A stretch of 64,000 nucleotides of DNA from Xenophilus aerolatus (GCA_030418545.1 QAIB01000003.1:310001-374000), one strand, 5' to 3'. Shown: positions 44,844 to 54,521, counted from the first letter of the stretch. A program made the numbers and translations. Notes: generated by a model not told the origin, from the sequence alone.

Positions 44844-44890
44844 ACGAAGTAACCCAAGAAACATTTGGGCGCTTTCACTTCGTAGGTTAC
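44844..44890. promoter_or_regulatory. Nested dyads upstream of the exopolysaccharide export operon
   Basis: ACGAAGT (44844-44850) pairs with ACTTCGT (44877-44883), enclosing CCCAA (44853-44857) and TTGGG (44865-44869). GTAACC (44849-44854) also has its complement GGTTAC at 44885-44890. The stretch is AT-rich and ends 10 bases before the Wza-like start, so it is a likely operator or leader structure. Confidence 0.5.
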
Positions 44891-44900
44891 AGTCGGAACT

Positions 44901-46073
44901 GTGTCCAAAAGTACTAATTGCGGATGCGGTTGGGGGCCCAGATTGGAACGAACTTCTACATTTTTTGCGATCGGCTTGACGGCGGCGGCTCTGGTTCTCC
45001 AGGGCTGCGCGGCCATCGGACCGGGTTTTGACTCCACCAAGGTGGCGCTTCCGCCGCCGCTGCCAGCGGCCGACGAAGGCACGCCACCGGAGGGCGCGCT
45101 TCGAGAGATCGACGCCGAACTCGTGGCCCGCATGAGGGCCCGGCAGCCGACGACGATCAGCGCCGACGTGCAGGCCCTGCTCGGCACTCCGGAGAAATAC
45201 CGCATCGGCGCGGGTGACGTGATAGGGATCACGGTCTTCGACCATCCCGAACTGGTCTCCAGCGCGATCCCGGCCACGACCGTGGCCGACCCGGCCAGCG
45301 TGTCGCCCGCGCCCGGCTTCATCGTCTCGGACACGGGGCAGCTCGCCTTTCCCTACGCCGGCACCCTGAAGGTCGAGGGCATGACGGTGCAGGAACTCGA
45401 GGACACGCTGACCCGTCGACTGACCAAGGTCTTCCGCGAGCCCCAGGTGAGCGTCCGCGTCTCGGCTTTCCGGAGCAAGCGCGCCTACGTCGAGGGCGAG
45501 GTCAAGAACCCCGGCCTGCAGGTCTTCACCGACATTCCCATGACCCTGCCGGAGGCGATCAACCGCGCCGGCGGCATCCTGCCGACGGGCGATCGCTCCT
45601 TCGTCACGCTCACGCGCGGCAACAAGACGACCAACATCGACCTGATGCAGATGGCCGAGGTCGGGGTCGACCCGACGCGCATTCCGCTGCGCAACGGCGA
45701 CATGGTCATGGTGCGCAACCGCGAGGACCGCAAGATCTTCGTGATGGGCGAGGTGCTGCGTCCGTCGGCCATCCTGATGCGCAACGGGCGCCTGAGCCTG
45801 AACGACGCGCTGGGCGAAGCCGGTGGCGTCGACCTGGGCACGGCGAACCCGCGGCAGATCTACGTGGTGCGCAATCAGCCGGGAGGTGGCCAGACGGTCT
45901 TCCACCTCGACGCGCGCACCGCCACGGCGCTGGCACTGGCGGACACCTTCCCGCTCGAGCCCAAGGACGTGGTGTACGTCGACCCGGTCGCGCTGGTGCG
46001 CTGGAACCGCATCGTGACGCTGATCCTGCCGTCGGCCACGACCGCCAACACCATCCGCGCCACCTACAAGTAG
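44901..46073 (+). CDS. wza: Wza-type polysaccharide export lipoprotein
   Basis: The protein is an outer-membrane channel for exopolysaccharide. From the GTG at 44901 (390 residues) the lipobox LVLQGC puts the lipidated cysteine at C36. The polysaccharide export domain follows: YRIGAGDVIGITVFDHPEL, FIVSDTGQLAFPYAGTLKVEGMTVQELEDTLTRRLTKVFREPQVSVRVSAFRSKRAYVEGEVKNPGLQVF. Two SLBB-type segments follow, including MGEVLRPSAILMRNGRLSLNDALGEAGGVD. A TTG at 44946 would give a shorter, more typical signal peptide. First gene of the wza-wzb-wzc operon, after an independent promoter region. Confidence 0.9.
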   Translation: MSKSTNCGCGWGPRLERTSTFFAIGLTAAALVLQGCAAIGPGFDSTKVALPPPLPAADEGTPPEGALREIDAELVARMRARQPTTISADVQALLGTPEKYRIGAGDVIGITVFDHPELVSSAIPATTVADPASVSPAPGFIVSDTGQLAFPYAGTLKVEGMTVQELEDTLTRRLTKVFREPQVSVRVSAFRSKRAYVEGEVKNPGLQVFTDIPMTLPEAINRAGGILPTGDRSFVTLTRGNKTTNIDLMQMAEVGVDPTRIPLRNGDMVMVRNREDRKIFVMGEVLRPSAILMRNGRLSLNDALGEAGGVDLGTANPRQIYVVRNQPGGGQTVFHLDARTATALALADTFPLEPKDVVYVDPVALVRWNRIVTLILPSATTANTIRATYK

Positions 46074-46080
46074 GCCAGCG

Positions 46081-46527
46081 GTGTCCATCCGGCGGATCCT
46101 CATCGTGTGCACAGGCAACATCTGCCGCAGCCCCATGGCCGAGCGCGTGATGCGCGAAGCGCTGCCGGGCTTCGAGGTGTCGTCGGCGGGCACGCACGCC
46201 CTCGTCGGGGTGGGCGCCGACGACACCGCCCGTGCGTTGATGCGGGAGCGCGGCCTGCCGATCGACGCGCATCGCGCACGCCAGCTGGACGCCCGCCTCT
46301 GCCATGAGGCGGACCTGGTCCTGGTGATGGAAAGCGCCCAGCGGCAGTGGATCCAGCAACGGCATCCGGAGAGCACCGGCAAGGTGTTCCGTCTGACCGA
46401 GCAGTTGCGGGTCGACGTGCCCGACCCCTACCGGCGAACGCTGGCCTCCTTCCAGACCGCGCTGGCCCTGATCGACCAAGGGGCCCAGGCCTGGGCCGAA
46501 CGAATCTCCAGAGTGACCCCATCATGA
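46081..46527 (+). CDS. wzb: Low-molecular-weight protein tyrosine phosphatase (Wzb-like)
   Basis: A 148-residue phosphatase starting at GTG 46081, 7 bases after the Wza-like stop. ILIVCTGNICRSPMAERVM carries the C10-x5-R16 phosphate loop, SSAGTHALVG follows, and DVPDPYR contains the general-acid Asp. It removes phosphate from the tyrosine cluster of the co-encoded Wzc kinase, a cycle needed for long-chain polysaccharide export. It overlaps wzc by four bases. Confidence 0.92.
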   Translation: MSIRRILIVCTGNICRSPMAERVMREALPGFEVSSAGTHALVGVGADDTARALMRERGLPIDAHRARQLDARLCHEADLVLVMESAQRQWIQQRHPESTGKVFRLTEQLRVDVPDPYRRTLASFQTALALIDQGAQAWAERISRVTPS

Positions 46528-48797
46528 AGTCATCGACCGCTACCCCTCCCACTTCTTCCTTTGGTTCCGGCTTTCAGGGCGGCACCGACGGCGAGGAAGT
46601 CGAACTCGGCCACTACATCGATGTCGTCGTCGCCAACCGATGGCTGATCGCCTTCGTGACGCTGGTGGTCCTGGCCTGCGGTGTCGCCTACGCCTACCTC
46701 ACGCGGCCGGTCTACGAGGCCAACCTGCTGGTGCAGGTTGAGGACAGCGAGGCCAGCGCCAGCAAGAGCTTCCTGGGCGAGGCGAGTGCGCTGTTCGACG
46801 TCAAGACGCAAGCCAGCGCCGAGATCGAGATCATGCGCTCGCGCATGATCGTGGGCAGCGCCGTCGAAGCCACGCATCTGTACATCGACGCGCACCCGCG
46901 TTATGTGCCGCTGATCGGCGGCTGGCTGTCGCGTCGCGCCACCGGACTCTCCGATCCCGGCTTCCTCGGCTTCGGCGGCTACACCTCGGGCACCGAACGC
47001 ATCGACGTGAGCCGTTTCAATGTGCCGCCCGCGTTCGAGAGCACGCCCTTCATCCTCACGGCGCAGGAGGGTGGCCGCTATTCGCTTTCGCACAAGGGCC
47101 TGAGCGAGCCGATGGAGGGAAGCGTCGGCCAGCTGCTCCAGACCACGCTCCAACCCAGCGGCAGGAAGATCGAACTGATGGTCGATCGCCTCGAGGGCAA
47201 GCCGGGCGCGCAGTTCGTGCTCACGCGCGCGCCGACGCTGGCCACCGTCGAGGGCCTGCAGGGCCAGCTTGTCCTGGCCGAGCGCGGCCGTCAGTCGGGC
47301 GTCATCAGCGCCACGCTGCAGGACACCGATCCGGAGCGGCTGACGCGCGTGCTGAACGCCATCGGCTCGCAGTACGTGAACCAGAACATCGAACGCAAGG
47401 CGGCCGAGGCGCAGAAGACGCTCGCCTTCCTGGACGTGCAGCTGCCGCTGTACAAGAAGCAGCTGGAACAGTCCGAGGAGATCTACAACCGCTACCGCAA
47501 CCAGAAGGGGACGGTCGCCTTCGACGAGGAAGCGAAGCTGATCCTCACCAACTCCGTTGAACTGCAGACCAAGCTGCTCGAGGCGCAGCAGAAGCGCCGC
47601 GAACTCGAGAGCCGCTTCACCGCCGCCCACCCGACGGTTCAGACGCTCGACGCACAGATCGCTGCCTACTCGCGCCAGATCGGCGAGATCCAGAACCGGA
47701 TCAAGGGCCTGCCTGCCGTGCAGCAGGACGCCGTCCGGATGGAGCGTGAGGTGCGCGTGAACACGGGCCTCTACCAATCCCTGCTGAACCAGGCCCTTCA
47801 ACTGCGGCTGGTCAAGGAAGGCAAGGTGGGCACGGTGCGCCTGCTCGACGCCGCCGCGCAGCCCGAGGTGCCGATCAAGCCCAACCGCCGCCTGATCGTG
47901 CTGGCCTCGCTCGGTGCCGGCCTGGTGGCGGGCCTCCTGCTGGCGCTGCTGCGCAGCGCCCTGGTGGAGCAGCGCCTGCGCGATCCGCACGAGGTCGAGG
48001 AGAACATCCACCTGCCGGTGTTCTCGTCCATCCCCCACAGCAAGGTGCAGACGTCGATCGGTCAGCGTCGCCTCACCGGCGCCACGGGCGTGCGCTTGCT
48101 GGCCGTCGAACAGCCCGACGAGCCCGCGGTCGAAAGCCTGCGCAGCCTGCGCACCGCGATGCAGTTCGCCATGCTCGAGTCGCCGAACAACCGCGTCATG
48201 ATCACCGGCCCGACCCCGGGGGTGGGCAAGAGCTTCGTGACGGCGAACTTTGCGGCGCTGATGGCGGCGGCCGGCAAGAAGACATTGCTGATCGATGCCG
48301 ACCTGCGGCGCGGCCACCTGCACCAGTACCTGGGCCTGCAGCGGCACGGCGGCCTGTCCGAACTCATCGCGGGAAGCCTGACGATCCAGCAGACCGTCCA
48401 CCGCGACGTGGTGCAGAGCCTCGACTTCCTGGCCACCGGCCAGCTGCCGCCCAACCCGGGGGAGCTGCTGACCTCGGCATCCTTCCACAGCGTGCTCGAA
48501 CGCATGTCGGAACAGTACGACCTCGTGGTCATCGACACGCCGCCGGTGCTGGTGGCCTCGGACGCGACCACCATCGCCGCCCAGGCCGGGACGGTGCTGC
48601 TGGTGGCGCGGGCGGCGGTGTCCACGATGGGCGAACTGCGCGAGAGCACCCGCCGCCTGTCGCTCGGCGGCAAGGTGGCCAGCGGTGTGCTGCTCAACGG
48701 CATGGAGGCCAAGCGCCGGAACTTCAGCACCTACAAGTACGGGCGCTACCGCTACACCAACTACAACTACGAGAGCATCCTGCCGGACGAGCAGTGA
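46524..48797 (+). CDS. wzc: Wzc-type polysaccharide co-polymerase and tyrosine kinase
   Basis: A 757-residue inner-membrane protein. Wzz domain with helices near 35-58 and about 455-475 flanking a long periplasmic coiled region, then a cytoplasmic BY-kinase. Kinase motifs: Walker A GPTPGVGKSFVTANFA, Walker A' LLIDADLRRG, Walker B DLVVIDTPPVL. The C-terminus ends YKYGRYRYTNYNYES, a cluster of six tyrosines for autophosphorylation. It sets polymer length and couples with the Wza channel, with Wzb as its phosphatase. A bidirectional terminator follows. Confidence 0.94.
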   Translation: MKSSTATPPTSSFGSGFQGGTDGEEVELGHYIDVVVANRWLIAFVTLVVLACGVAYAYLTRPVYEANLLVQVEDSEASASKSFLGEASALFDVKTQASAEIEIMRSRMIVGSAVEATHLYIDAHPRYVPLIGGWLSRRATGLSDPGFLGFGGYTSGTERIDVSRFNVPPAFESTPFILTAQEGGRYSLSHKGLSEPMEGSVGQLLQTTLQPSGRKIELMVDRLEGKPGAQFVLTRAPTLATVEGLQGQLVLAERGRQSGVISATLQDTDPERLTRVLNAIGSQYVNQNIERKAAEAQKTLAFLDVQLPLYKKQLEQSEEIYNRYRNQKGTVAFDEEAKLILTNSVELQTKLLEAQQKRRELESRFTAAHPTVQTLDAQIAAYSRQIGEIQNRIKGLPAVQQDAVRMEREVRVNTGLYQSLLNQALQLRLVKEGKVGTVRLLDAAAQPEVPIKPNRRLIVLASLGAGLVAGLLLALLRSALVEQRLRDPHEVEENIHLPVFSSIPHSKVQTSIGQRRLTGATGVRLLAVEQPDEPAVESLRSLRTAMQFAMLESPNNRVMITGPTPGVGKSFVTANFAALMAAAGKKTLLIDADLRRGHLHQYLGLQRHGGLSELIAGSLTIQQTVHRDVVQSLDFLATGQLPPNPGELLTSASFHSVLERMSEQYDLVVIDTPPVLVASDATTIAAQAGTVLLVARAAVSTMGELRESTRRLSLGGKVASGVLLNGMEAKRRNFSTYKYGRYRYTNYNYESILPDEQ

Positions 48798-48807
48798 GCA
48801 AAAAGAA

Positions 48808-48837
48808 GAAAGGCGCCGCAAGGCGCCTTTCTTTTTT
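48808..48837. terminator. Bidirectional terminator between the two exopolysaccharide operons
   Basis: GAAAGGCGCC (48808-48817) pairs with GGCGCCTTTC (48822-48831) around GCAA. T6 follows on the plus strand; an A-rich stretch before the stem gives a T-rich tail on the minus strand. It serves wzc from the left and the WcaI-like gene from the right. Confidence 0.88.
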
Positions 48838-48882
48838 GGGCTGCGGCGCTACGCGAGGCGGCGCGCCGGTGCGGCCGTCGGG

Positions 48883-50142
48883 TCAGGAGGTGCGCACGCG
48901 CTCTGCGGCGGCGTTGGCGCCGTGCTTCACCACACGCTCGAGCGCCGACTCGAAGCGCCGGAGCACCGCGCCCTGGTCAAGGTGCTCCTCGGCGTAGGCG
49001 CGTGCGGCCAGCCCGAACTGCGCGCGCAGCTCGGGGGCCGACGCCAGCGTGCGGATGGCGTTCACGAGCGCCTCGGGGTCTTCCGGCGGCACCACCACGC
49101 CGCACCGCGACACCACGGTGGCCAGTTCGGTGCCTTCGTGCGCGGTGGCGATCACCGGCCGGCCGCTGCTGAGCATCCCGGTGAGCTTGGACGGCATCAC
49201 CAGGTCGGCGGCATCGGCACGCTGCGGCAGCAGATGGATGTCGGCCATCCCCAGCAGGTCCCCCAGTGCCTCGACCGGCTGCAGGTTCATAAAGCTCACC
49301 CGCGGCAGTCCGGCGCAGCGCGCCTCCAGCGTCTCGCGCGCGGGCCCCGAGCCGCAGAAGACGAAATGGATGTCGTCGCGCTCGCGCAGTGCGAGTGCGC
49401 AGTCGCCCAGGATCTCGAGGCCCTGCTTGCCGCCCATGTTGCCGGAGTACAGCGCGACGACCTGGTCGTCGCGGATGCCCAGTTGTTCGCGGAAGCGGCT
49501 CCTGCGCTCGAGCGGCCGGATGGCGGTGATGTCCGCCCAGTTGGGCAAGGACACCAGGCGGGCATCGGCCACGCCCTTGCTGCGCGCCCGTTCCATCATG
49601 CGCTGCGAGATCGTCGACACGCGCGTGAAGCGCCCCATCAGCCAGCGCTCCAGGGCCAGCACGGCCCGCTTGGAGCGCTCGCCCTTCAGCACGCCCAGTG
49701 CGAAGGCCGCATCGACCTCGTAGTCCTGGATGTGCAGCCACGAGGCCGCACCGCGCAGGCGGCAGAACGCCAGCGCGGCAGGTGTGCAGAACAGCGGCGG
49801 CTCGGTGACCCAGACCACGTCGGGCTTCCAGCGCCATTGCGTGAACAGCAGGGGCGCGCTGGTGAGCGCGAAGCTCGCCAGGTGGACCAGCCGCTTGAGG
49901 CCGGACACCTTGCGCGGCACCCACAAGGGCGCACGCAGCACGGTCACGCCGTTGCGCTGCTCGCGCAGGTATCGCCCGGCGCGGTAGGGCGCCTGGACTT
50001 CCCATTCGGGGTAGTAGGGCGGCGCGGTGATCACCCGCACCTCGTGCCCTGCCGCGGCGAGCCATTCCGCCATTTCCCCCGAGTACTTGCCGATGCCGGT
50101 CAGCTCAGGGGCGTAGTTGATGCCGTAGATCAGGATCTTCAT
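48883..50142 (-). CDS. wcaI: WcaI-like glycosyltransferase (GT4 fold)
   Basis: A 419-residue protein: MKILIYGINYAPELTGIGKYSGEMAEWLAAAGHEVRVITAPPYYPEWEV is characteristic of WcaI, the colanic-acid fucosyltransferase family. LYSGNMGGKQGLEILGDCALAL and DIHLLPQRADAADLVMPSKLTGMLSSGRPVIATAHEGTELA form the nucleotide-sugar binding C-domain. Last gene of the minus-strand exopolysaccharide operon and overlaps the acetyltransferase by four bases. Donor sugar is not certain from sequence. Confidence 0.88.
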   Translation of the reverse strand: MKILIYGINYAPELTGIGKYSGEMAEWLAAAGHEVRVITAPPYYPEWEVQAPYRAGRYLREQRNGVTVLRAPLWVPRKVSGLKRLVHLASFALTSAPLLFTQWRWKPDVVWVTEPPLFCTPAALAFCRLRGAASWLHIQDYEVDAAFALGVLKGERSKRAVLALERWLMGRFTRVSTISQRMMERARSKGVADARLVSLPNWADITAIRPLERRSRFREQLGIRDDQVVALYSGNMGGKQGLEILGDCALALRERDDIHFVFCGSGPARETLEARCAGLPRVSFMNLQPVEALGDLLGMADIHLLPQRADAADLVMPSKLTGMLSSGRPVIATAHEGTELATVVSRCGVVVPPEDPEALVNAIRTLASAPELRAQFGLAARAYAEEHLDQGAVLRRFESALERVVKHGANAAAERVRTS

Positions 50143-50711
50143 GCAGCGTCGGTGCGAAGCACGCGCTTCTTGATGGGCGTTGCGGGATTGCCGGTGTAGA
50201 TGGTCCAGGGCTCGGCGTCGCGCATGAGCACGGTGCGCGCTCCGATCACGCTGCCTTCGCCCACGCAGACGCCCGGGCCGATGAAGGCTTCGGCCGCCAC
50301 CCAGGCTTGGTCGCCGATGCGGATGGGCCGCGCCACCAGCTGGAAATTCGGATCACGCACGTCGTGCGTGCCGGCGCACAGGTGCGCGCGCTGCGAAACC
50401 ACGACGCGCTCGCCCAACGATATGGGCGCCATGCAGTAGCAGATGACACCGGGGCCGATGCAGGCGTGGGCCTTCATCTCGAGCAGCGGCGGATACCAGA
50501 TCCTGGCGGACCCGTAGACACGCGCCGTCGGATGCACACGCGCGCCGAAGAGCGAGAGCAACATCCGGCGCCAGGCGTGCAGCGGCGGTGGCGTCCACGA
50601 CGCCAAGCACAGCCAGGTGATGCCCCAGCAGGCGCGGAACAGGCGGTGGCTCAGGCTGAAGGTGGGGCCGCCCTCCAGCGGCTTGCTCATGCGTGCGTCC
50701 AGCAGGCTCAT
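50139..50711 (-). CDS. wcaF: WcaF-like O-acetyltransferase (hexapeptide repeat)
   Basis: A 190-residue left-handed beta-helix enzyme with hexapeptide steps such as ARVYGSARIWYPPLLEMKAHACIGPGVICYCMAPISLGERVVVSQRAHLCAGTHDVRDPNF. VAAEAFIGPGVCVGEGSVIGARTVLMRDAEPWTIYTGNPATPIKKR follows. The SQRAHLCAGTHD segment is typical of WcaF, which acetylates a sugar of a colanic-type repeat unit. Start at 50711 (MSLLDARMSKPLEGGPTFSL); the longer frame to 50996 is shadow. Overlaps both neighbours by four bases. Confidence 0.9.
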   Translation of the reverse strand: MSLLDARMSKPLEGGPTFSLSHRLFRACWGITWLCLASWTPPPLHAWRRMLLSLFGARVHPTARVYGSARIWYPPLLEMKAHACIGPGVICYCMAPISLGERVVVSQRAHLCAGTHDVRDPNFQLVARPIRIGDQAWVAAEAFIGPGVCVGEGSVIGARTVLMRDAEPWTIYTGNPATPIKKRVLRTDAA

Positions 50712-51904
50712 GGCGTCACGCCCATCAGGCGGCTGTCGGGTACTCGCGCGGACTCGAGCTGGCTGCCGATCAGGCTCGCCAGGTGCGCTGCCGCCGCGTC
50801 GATGCGAAAGCGCTTCTCGAAGCTTTGTCTTGCGGCGAGCGATGCGCGCCTGCGCTCGTCGTCGGAAGCCTGGAACCACTGGCGCAGCGCACCGAGCGTG
50901 CCCTCCACCGTGTCGTTGCCCACCCAGCCGGCACCGTCGTCGGCGATCTCCCGCCAGATATTGACCTTGTCGGAGATGGCGACGGGACGGCCGCAAGCCA
51001 GTGCCTCCGCCACGGCGATGCCGAAGTTCTCCTGGTGGGAAGGCAGGCAGAAGAGTTCAGACGCGTAGAAGGCGCCCCACTTCAGGTCGCCGGTCAGCAT
51101 GCCGGTCCAGGTGATGCGCTCGGAGATACCGGCCTTGCCGGCCAGTTGCCGAAGCTGGGCCAGCCAGGCCTCCTCGCCCGGGCCGGCCATCACGAGGTGC
51201 AGGCGCTGGTCGTCCCGCGCCAGTTCGGCGAAGGCCTGGATCAGCAGATCGCATCCCTTCTTTTCCTGGATGCGTCCGAGGAACAGATACAGTCGCTTGT
51301 CCGCCAGGCCGGGAAACTGGTCGTGGAAGGCCTGCCGCAGGTTGCCGGCGTCGGCCGGCACATCGGCGGTGCCGAAGGCCGTCACCAGTTCCTGCCGCGG
51401 CCGGTAGAGCCAGAAGGACTCGCGTGCCAGGCGCCGTTCTTCCTCGCAGGTGAACAGGACGGCGCGCGCGTCGCGCAGCACCCTGTATTCGGCCCAGGGC
51501 CAGTACAGCCACTTCTTGAGATGCTTGAGGGGGTAGGCCCGCTTGAACCAGGGGTCGAGCATGCCGTGCGTGAAAACGAAATACGGCACGTCGCCGCCTG
51601 CCAGGGCGCGCCAGGCGCCGAGGCCGGGGTACTGCCAGAGGCCGTCGACCACGACGGCATCGAAGCGGGAGGCGTTCTGCTCGAGCCAGGGCTTCAGGTC
51701 GGGCGAATAGCGGAAATGGCCGCGACCGCCCAGGGCATGGACGGCCACCGGGTAGTCCCGGATCCAGGGCTCGCCGGGGTCGTCCAGCGACACGACCTCG
51801 ACCGAATGGCCGAGCCGCAGGAGTTCGGCGTCCAGCCGGCGGGCGGCTTCTGCCGGGCCGCCGGAACGTCGATCGATGCTGGGGATGATGCGCAGCAGGC
51901 GCAT
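50708..51904 (-). CDS. Glycosyltransferase, GT4-like
   Basis: The 398-residue protein begins MRLLRIIPSIDRRSGGPAEAARRLDAELLRLGHSVEVVSLD and contains YLFLGRIQEKKGCDLLIQAFAEL, LVMAGPGEE and LPSHQENFGIAVAEALACGRPVAISDKVNIWREI. These are the GT4 nucleotide-sugar motifs with the E-x7-E pair. It adds one sugar to the lipid-linked repeat unit in the cytoplasm. The start at 51904 excludes unrelated upstream frame. It sits 20 bases after the polymerase stop. Confidence 0.9.
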   Translation of the reverse strand: MRLLRIIPSIDRRSGGPAEAARRLDAELLRLGHSVEVVSLDDPGEPWIRDYPVAVHALGGRGHFRYSPDLKPWLEQNASRFDAVVVDGLWQYPGLGAWRALAGGDVPYFVFTHGMLDPWFKRAYPLKHLKKWLYWPWAEYRVLRDARAVLFTCEEERRLARESFWLYRPRQELVTAFGTADVPADAGNLRQAFHDQFPGLADKRLYLFLGRIQEKKGCDLLIQAFAELARDDQRLHLVMAGPGEEAWLAQLRQLAGKAGISERITWTGMLTGDLKWGAFYASELFCLPSHQENFGIAVAEALACGRPVAISDKVNIWREIADDGAGWVGNDTVEGTLGALRQWFQASDDERRRASLAARQSFEKRFRIDAAAAHLASLIGSQLESARVPDSRLMGVTP

Positions 51905-51924
51905 GGGGGAAGGAAGCGAATGAC

Positions 51925-53331
51925 TCAAGCGGCGCGCTCCAGGGCCCAGGCCGGGGCGATGGGCGCGACGGCTGGACGAGGCTGGCTCCGGGCCGGCACC
52001 GCGAGCGGCAGATAGCGAAGCGCCAGCAAGGCCTGGGCGAACAGCAGGCCGGTGGCCACGTTCACGGTCAGCTGGCCGATCGTGGACCATGTCATCAGCG
52101 CGATTGCCAATGTCAGCCACACCAGCAGCGGTGCCGAAGAGCGGATGCGCACCGAGGTCCGCCAGGCGGCCCACATGCCGACCGCGATCACGGCGAGCTT
52201 CAGCACGATGAAGAGCACGCCGATCACGCCGCCTTCCAGCAGGATGCGCGCCGATTCGGTTTCGGCCAGCATGAAGCTGCGCTCGCCCGACTCGAAGTAG
52301 CTCGCCAGGTTGGAACCCTTGCCCAGTCCGGCGCCCAGCCAGGTGATCTGGCTGTAGGTTTCGGGCTCCCCGGCCAGCATGGCGAGGATGCGCTCGCCGA
52401 GGTCTTCGGTCTGCGATGCGTTCTCGAAGCGCTCCTGCGTGGCCACCAGGGCGCCGCTGAACAGAATGGCCGCGCCGGCCATGAGCGACACCGTGAGGAT
52501 CACGCCCATGGCCGCATAGACCTTGCCCACGCCGCGCGAGAACCACAGGGACCCGAGCAGGGAGACGCCCAGCAGCCCGACGTAGAACAGCACGGCGGCA
52601 CGCGAGCCGCTCAGGATCGAGCCGACGAGCAGGGCGATGAAGGCCAGGATGAACATCAGCCGCGCGCGCCCGCTCCGGCGGGACAGCTGGCGATAGCAGA
52701 ACAGCGCGGAGATCCCCATCGCGAGGAAGGTGGTGAAGCCCAGCGTGAAGCTGAAGGTGCCGGTCGGACGCACGACGCCGGCGACCACCACGAAGATGTC
52801 CCGCACGTCGGTGTCGATCTGGGTGTTGATGAAGGCGCCCGGCGGCGAACCCTGCTGGAGCACGACCAGCGGAATCATCAGGATCAGCAGCGCGAGCATG
52901 ACCCACAGGCTGCGGCGATAGTCTTCGAGCGTCATCGACACCGCGGCCGCATAGCCGAACCAGAAGTACAGCAGCCAGAAGCGCAGCCCGATCACCAGGA
53001 TGGCAGGGGAGAACTGGTTGATGATGAGCTGAACGAATCCCCAGAGGATCAGCACCCCGGTCCACACGAGCAGCAGCTGCGCCGGCAGCCGGCGAAAGTT
53101 CAGGGCCCCGGTGCGCAGCGCATACCAGACGGTGTAGATCGCCAGCAGGTCGCGCAGCAGCACCAGCGGGAGCGTCAGCGAATTGGAGACCCATTTCCGG
53201 AGCGCGCCTTCGAGCACCATGACGAGGAGCACGGAAATGAACAACGTCCCCGCCCGGCTGGGGCGCCCCGCCCGGGCTTCGGCCGCGCTGCGCGCAGGGA
53301 GGGTCGCGTTGGAATGGGCCGGTGGATTCAT
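51925..53331 (-). CDS. O-antigen ligase/Wzy-like polymerase
   Basis: A 468-residue membrane protein with about eleven helices. It has a large periplasmic loop around 280-370 (ATQERFENASQTEDLGERILAMLAGEPETYSQITWLGAGLGKGSNLASYFESGERSFMLAETESARILLEGGVIGVLFI) resembling the Wzy_C domain. Such proteins join repeat units at the outer face of the inner membrane. Sequence conservation in this class is weak, so the call rests on topology and on position among glycosyltransferases and flippase. Overlaps the preceding gene by four bases. Confidence 0.8.
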   Translation of the reverse strand: MNPPAHSNATLPARSAAEARAGRPSRAGTLFISVLLVMVLEGALRKWVSNSLTLPLVLLRDLLAIYTVWYALRTGALNFRRLPAQLLLVWTGVLILWGFVQLIINQFSPAILVIGLRFWLLYFWFGYAAAVSMTLEDYRRSLWVMLALLILMIPLVVLQQGSPPGAFINTQIDTDVRDIFVVVAGVVRPTGTFSFTLGFTTFLAMGISALFCYRQLSRRSGRARLMFILAFIALLVGSILSGSRAAVLFYVGLLGVSLLGSLWFSRGVGKVYAAMGVILTVSLMAGAAILFSGALVATQERFENASQTEDLGERILAMLAGEPETYSQITWLGAGLGKGSNLASYFESGERSFMLAETESARILLEGGVIGVLFIVLKLAVIAVGMWAAWRTSVRIRSSAPLLVWLTLAIALMTWSTIGQLTVNVATGLLFAQALLALRYLPLAVPARSQPRPAVAPIAPAWALERAA

Positions 53332-54521
53332 GTCAGCACCCGTTCGGTGAACACATCGCGCACCCGCTGGCGGTAGCTTTGCCAGGTGAAGTCCTGGGCG
53401 GCACGCAGGGCTGCCGCCCGGGCCGCGCGCATTTCGGGCACCGAGAGGGCCAGCGCGCGCACCTGCGCGTAGAGGGCCTCCGCGGTCGGCTCCACCACCC
53501 AGCCGCTGCCAGGATGCTTTTCGATGATCGCCTTGGCGCCGGTCTGGGTCGAGACCAGCGCCGGCGTGCCGCTGGCCATCGATTCGGCCACGACCATGCC
53601 GAAGGAGTCGAAGCGCGAGGGCAGCAGCAGGCAGTCTGCCCCTGCCAGCACCGAATACAGCTGCGCCTGTGGCACGCTGGGCTGGTAGGTGGTGCCGGGC
53701 AGGGCCATCACCTGTTCGAGGAGTTCGGGGAAGGCCACGCCGCCGACGAAATGCAGTTCGTACGGAATCTGCTCTTGGTGCAGACGGCGGAAGGCGTCGA
53801 TGATGAGGTCGACCGACTTGCGGTAGCTCATCACGCCGGCGAAGACGAAGCGGGGCTTCTCGTGGACCGTGAAGGGAGGCGGGCGGTCCGTGGGCAGCTC
53901 CGCGCCGAGCAGCAGCGGGAAGACCTTTTCGGGTGGCACGCCGTTGTCGGTGTAGCTGTCGGCGGCCAGGGGAGAGCAGGTGAGGATGAGGTCGGCGAGT
54001 TCGACTTCCTCGTCCCTCTGGCGGTAGATCTCGGGGGTGAACGGCGTGCGCGGGATCTCCATCAGCTGCTCGCCAGCCACGTGGTGCAGCGAGGGCGCGT
54101 CGAGGACGCAGGTCGCCCCGATGGCCTTGGCGGCGCGGAAGGTCTCCAGGGCAGCGCTCTCGTAGGCCACGACGACCTTCGGCCGGATGGTGCGGATCTG
54201 CCGCGCGATCCATCGGTCGTATGCATGCTGCATGCGAAAGAAGAAGTCCCCCTTCTGGTAGGGCAGCGGCAGGGATTTGCCGACCCGCCAGAGGATCTGG
54301 AAGCGCGATGGATGGTGGCGCAGCTCGCGCGGGATGGGCACGCGCCGCACCCGTTCCTTGTAGTAGCGCGGCAGCCAGGGCGAGATCTCGCTCTCGTCGG
54401 TGCAGACCGGAACGCCCGACCAGAAGGCCTTGAGCATCCCGCCCTCGTGCAGGGCCAGTGCAAGCTGTTGCGCGTGCTGCAGGCCGAACTGGCTCACGAA
54501 AACCGAACCCGGGGCCGTCAT
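53328..54521 (-). CDS. Glycosyltransferase, GT4-like
   Basis: A 397-residue protein. The N-domain starts SVFVSQFGLQHAQQLALALHEGGMLKAFWSGVPV. The C-domain has FVFAGVMSYRKSVDLIIDAFRRL, LHFVGGVAFPELLEQV and LLLPSRFDSFGMVVAESMASGTPALVSTQTGAKAII, a GT4-type E-x7-E block with a serine-rich donor site. It should add a sugar to the repeat unit. It overlaps both neighbouring genes by four bases, showing one tight operon. Confidence 0.88.
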   Translation of the reverse strand: MTAPGSVFVSQFGLQHAQQLALALHEGGMLKAFWSGVPVCTDESEISPWLPRYYKERVRRVPIPRELRHHPSRFQILWRVGKSLPLPYQKGDFFFRMQHAYDRWIARQIRTIRPKVVVAYESAALETFRAAKAIGATCVLDAPSLHHVAGEQLMEIPRTPFTPEIYRQRDEEVELADLILTCSPLAADSYTDNGVPPEKVFPLLLGAELPTDRPPPFTVHEKPRFVFAGVMSYRKSVDLIIDAFRRLHQEQIPYELHFVGGVAFPELLEQVMALPGTTYQPSVPQAQLYSVLAGADCLLLPSRFDSFGMVVAESMASGTPALVSTQTGAKAIIEKHPGSGWVVEPTAEALYAQVRALALSVPEMRAARAAALRAAQDFTWQSYRQRVRDVFTERVLT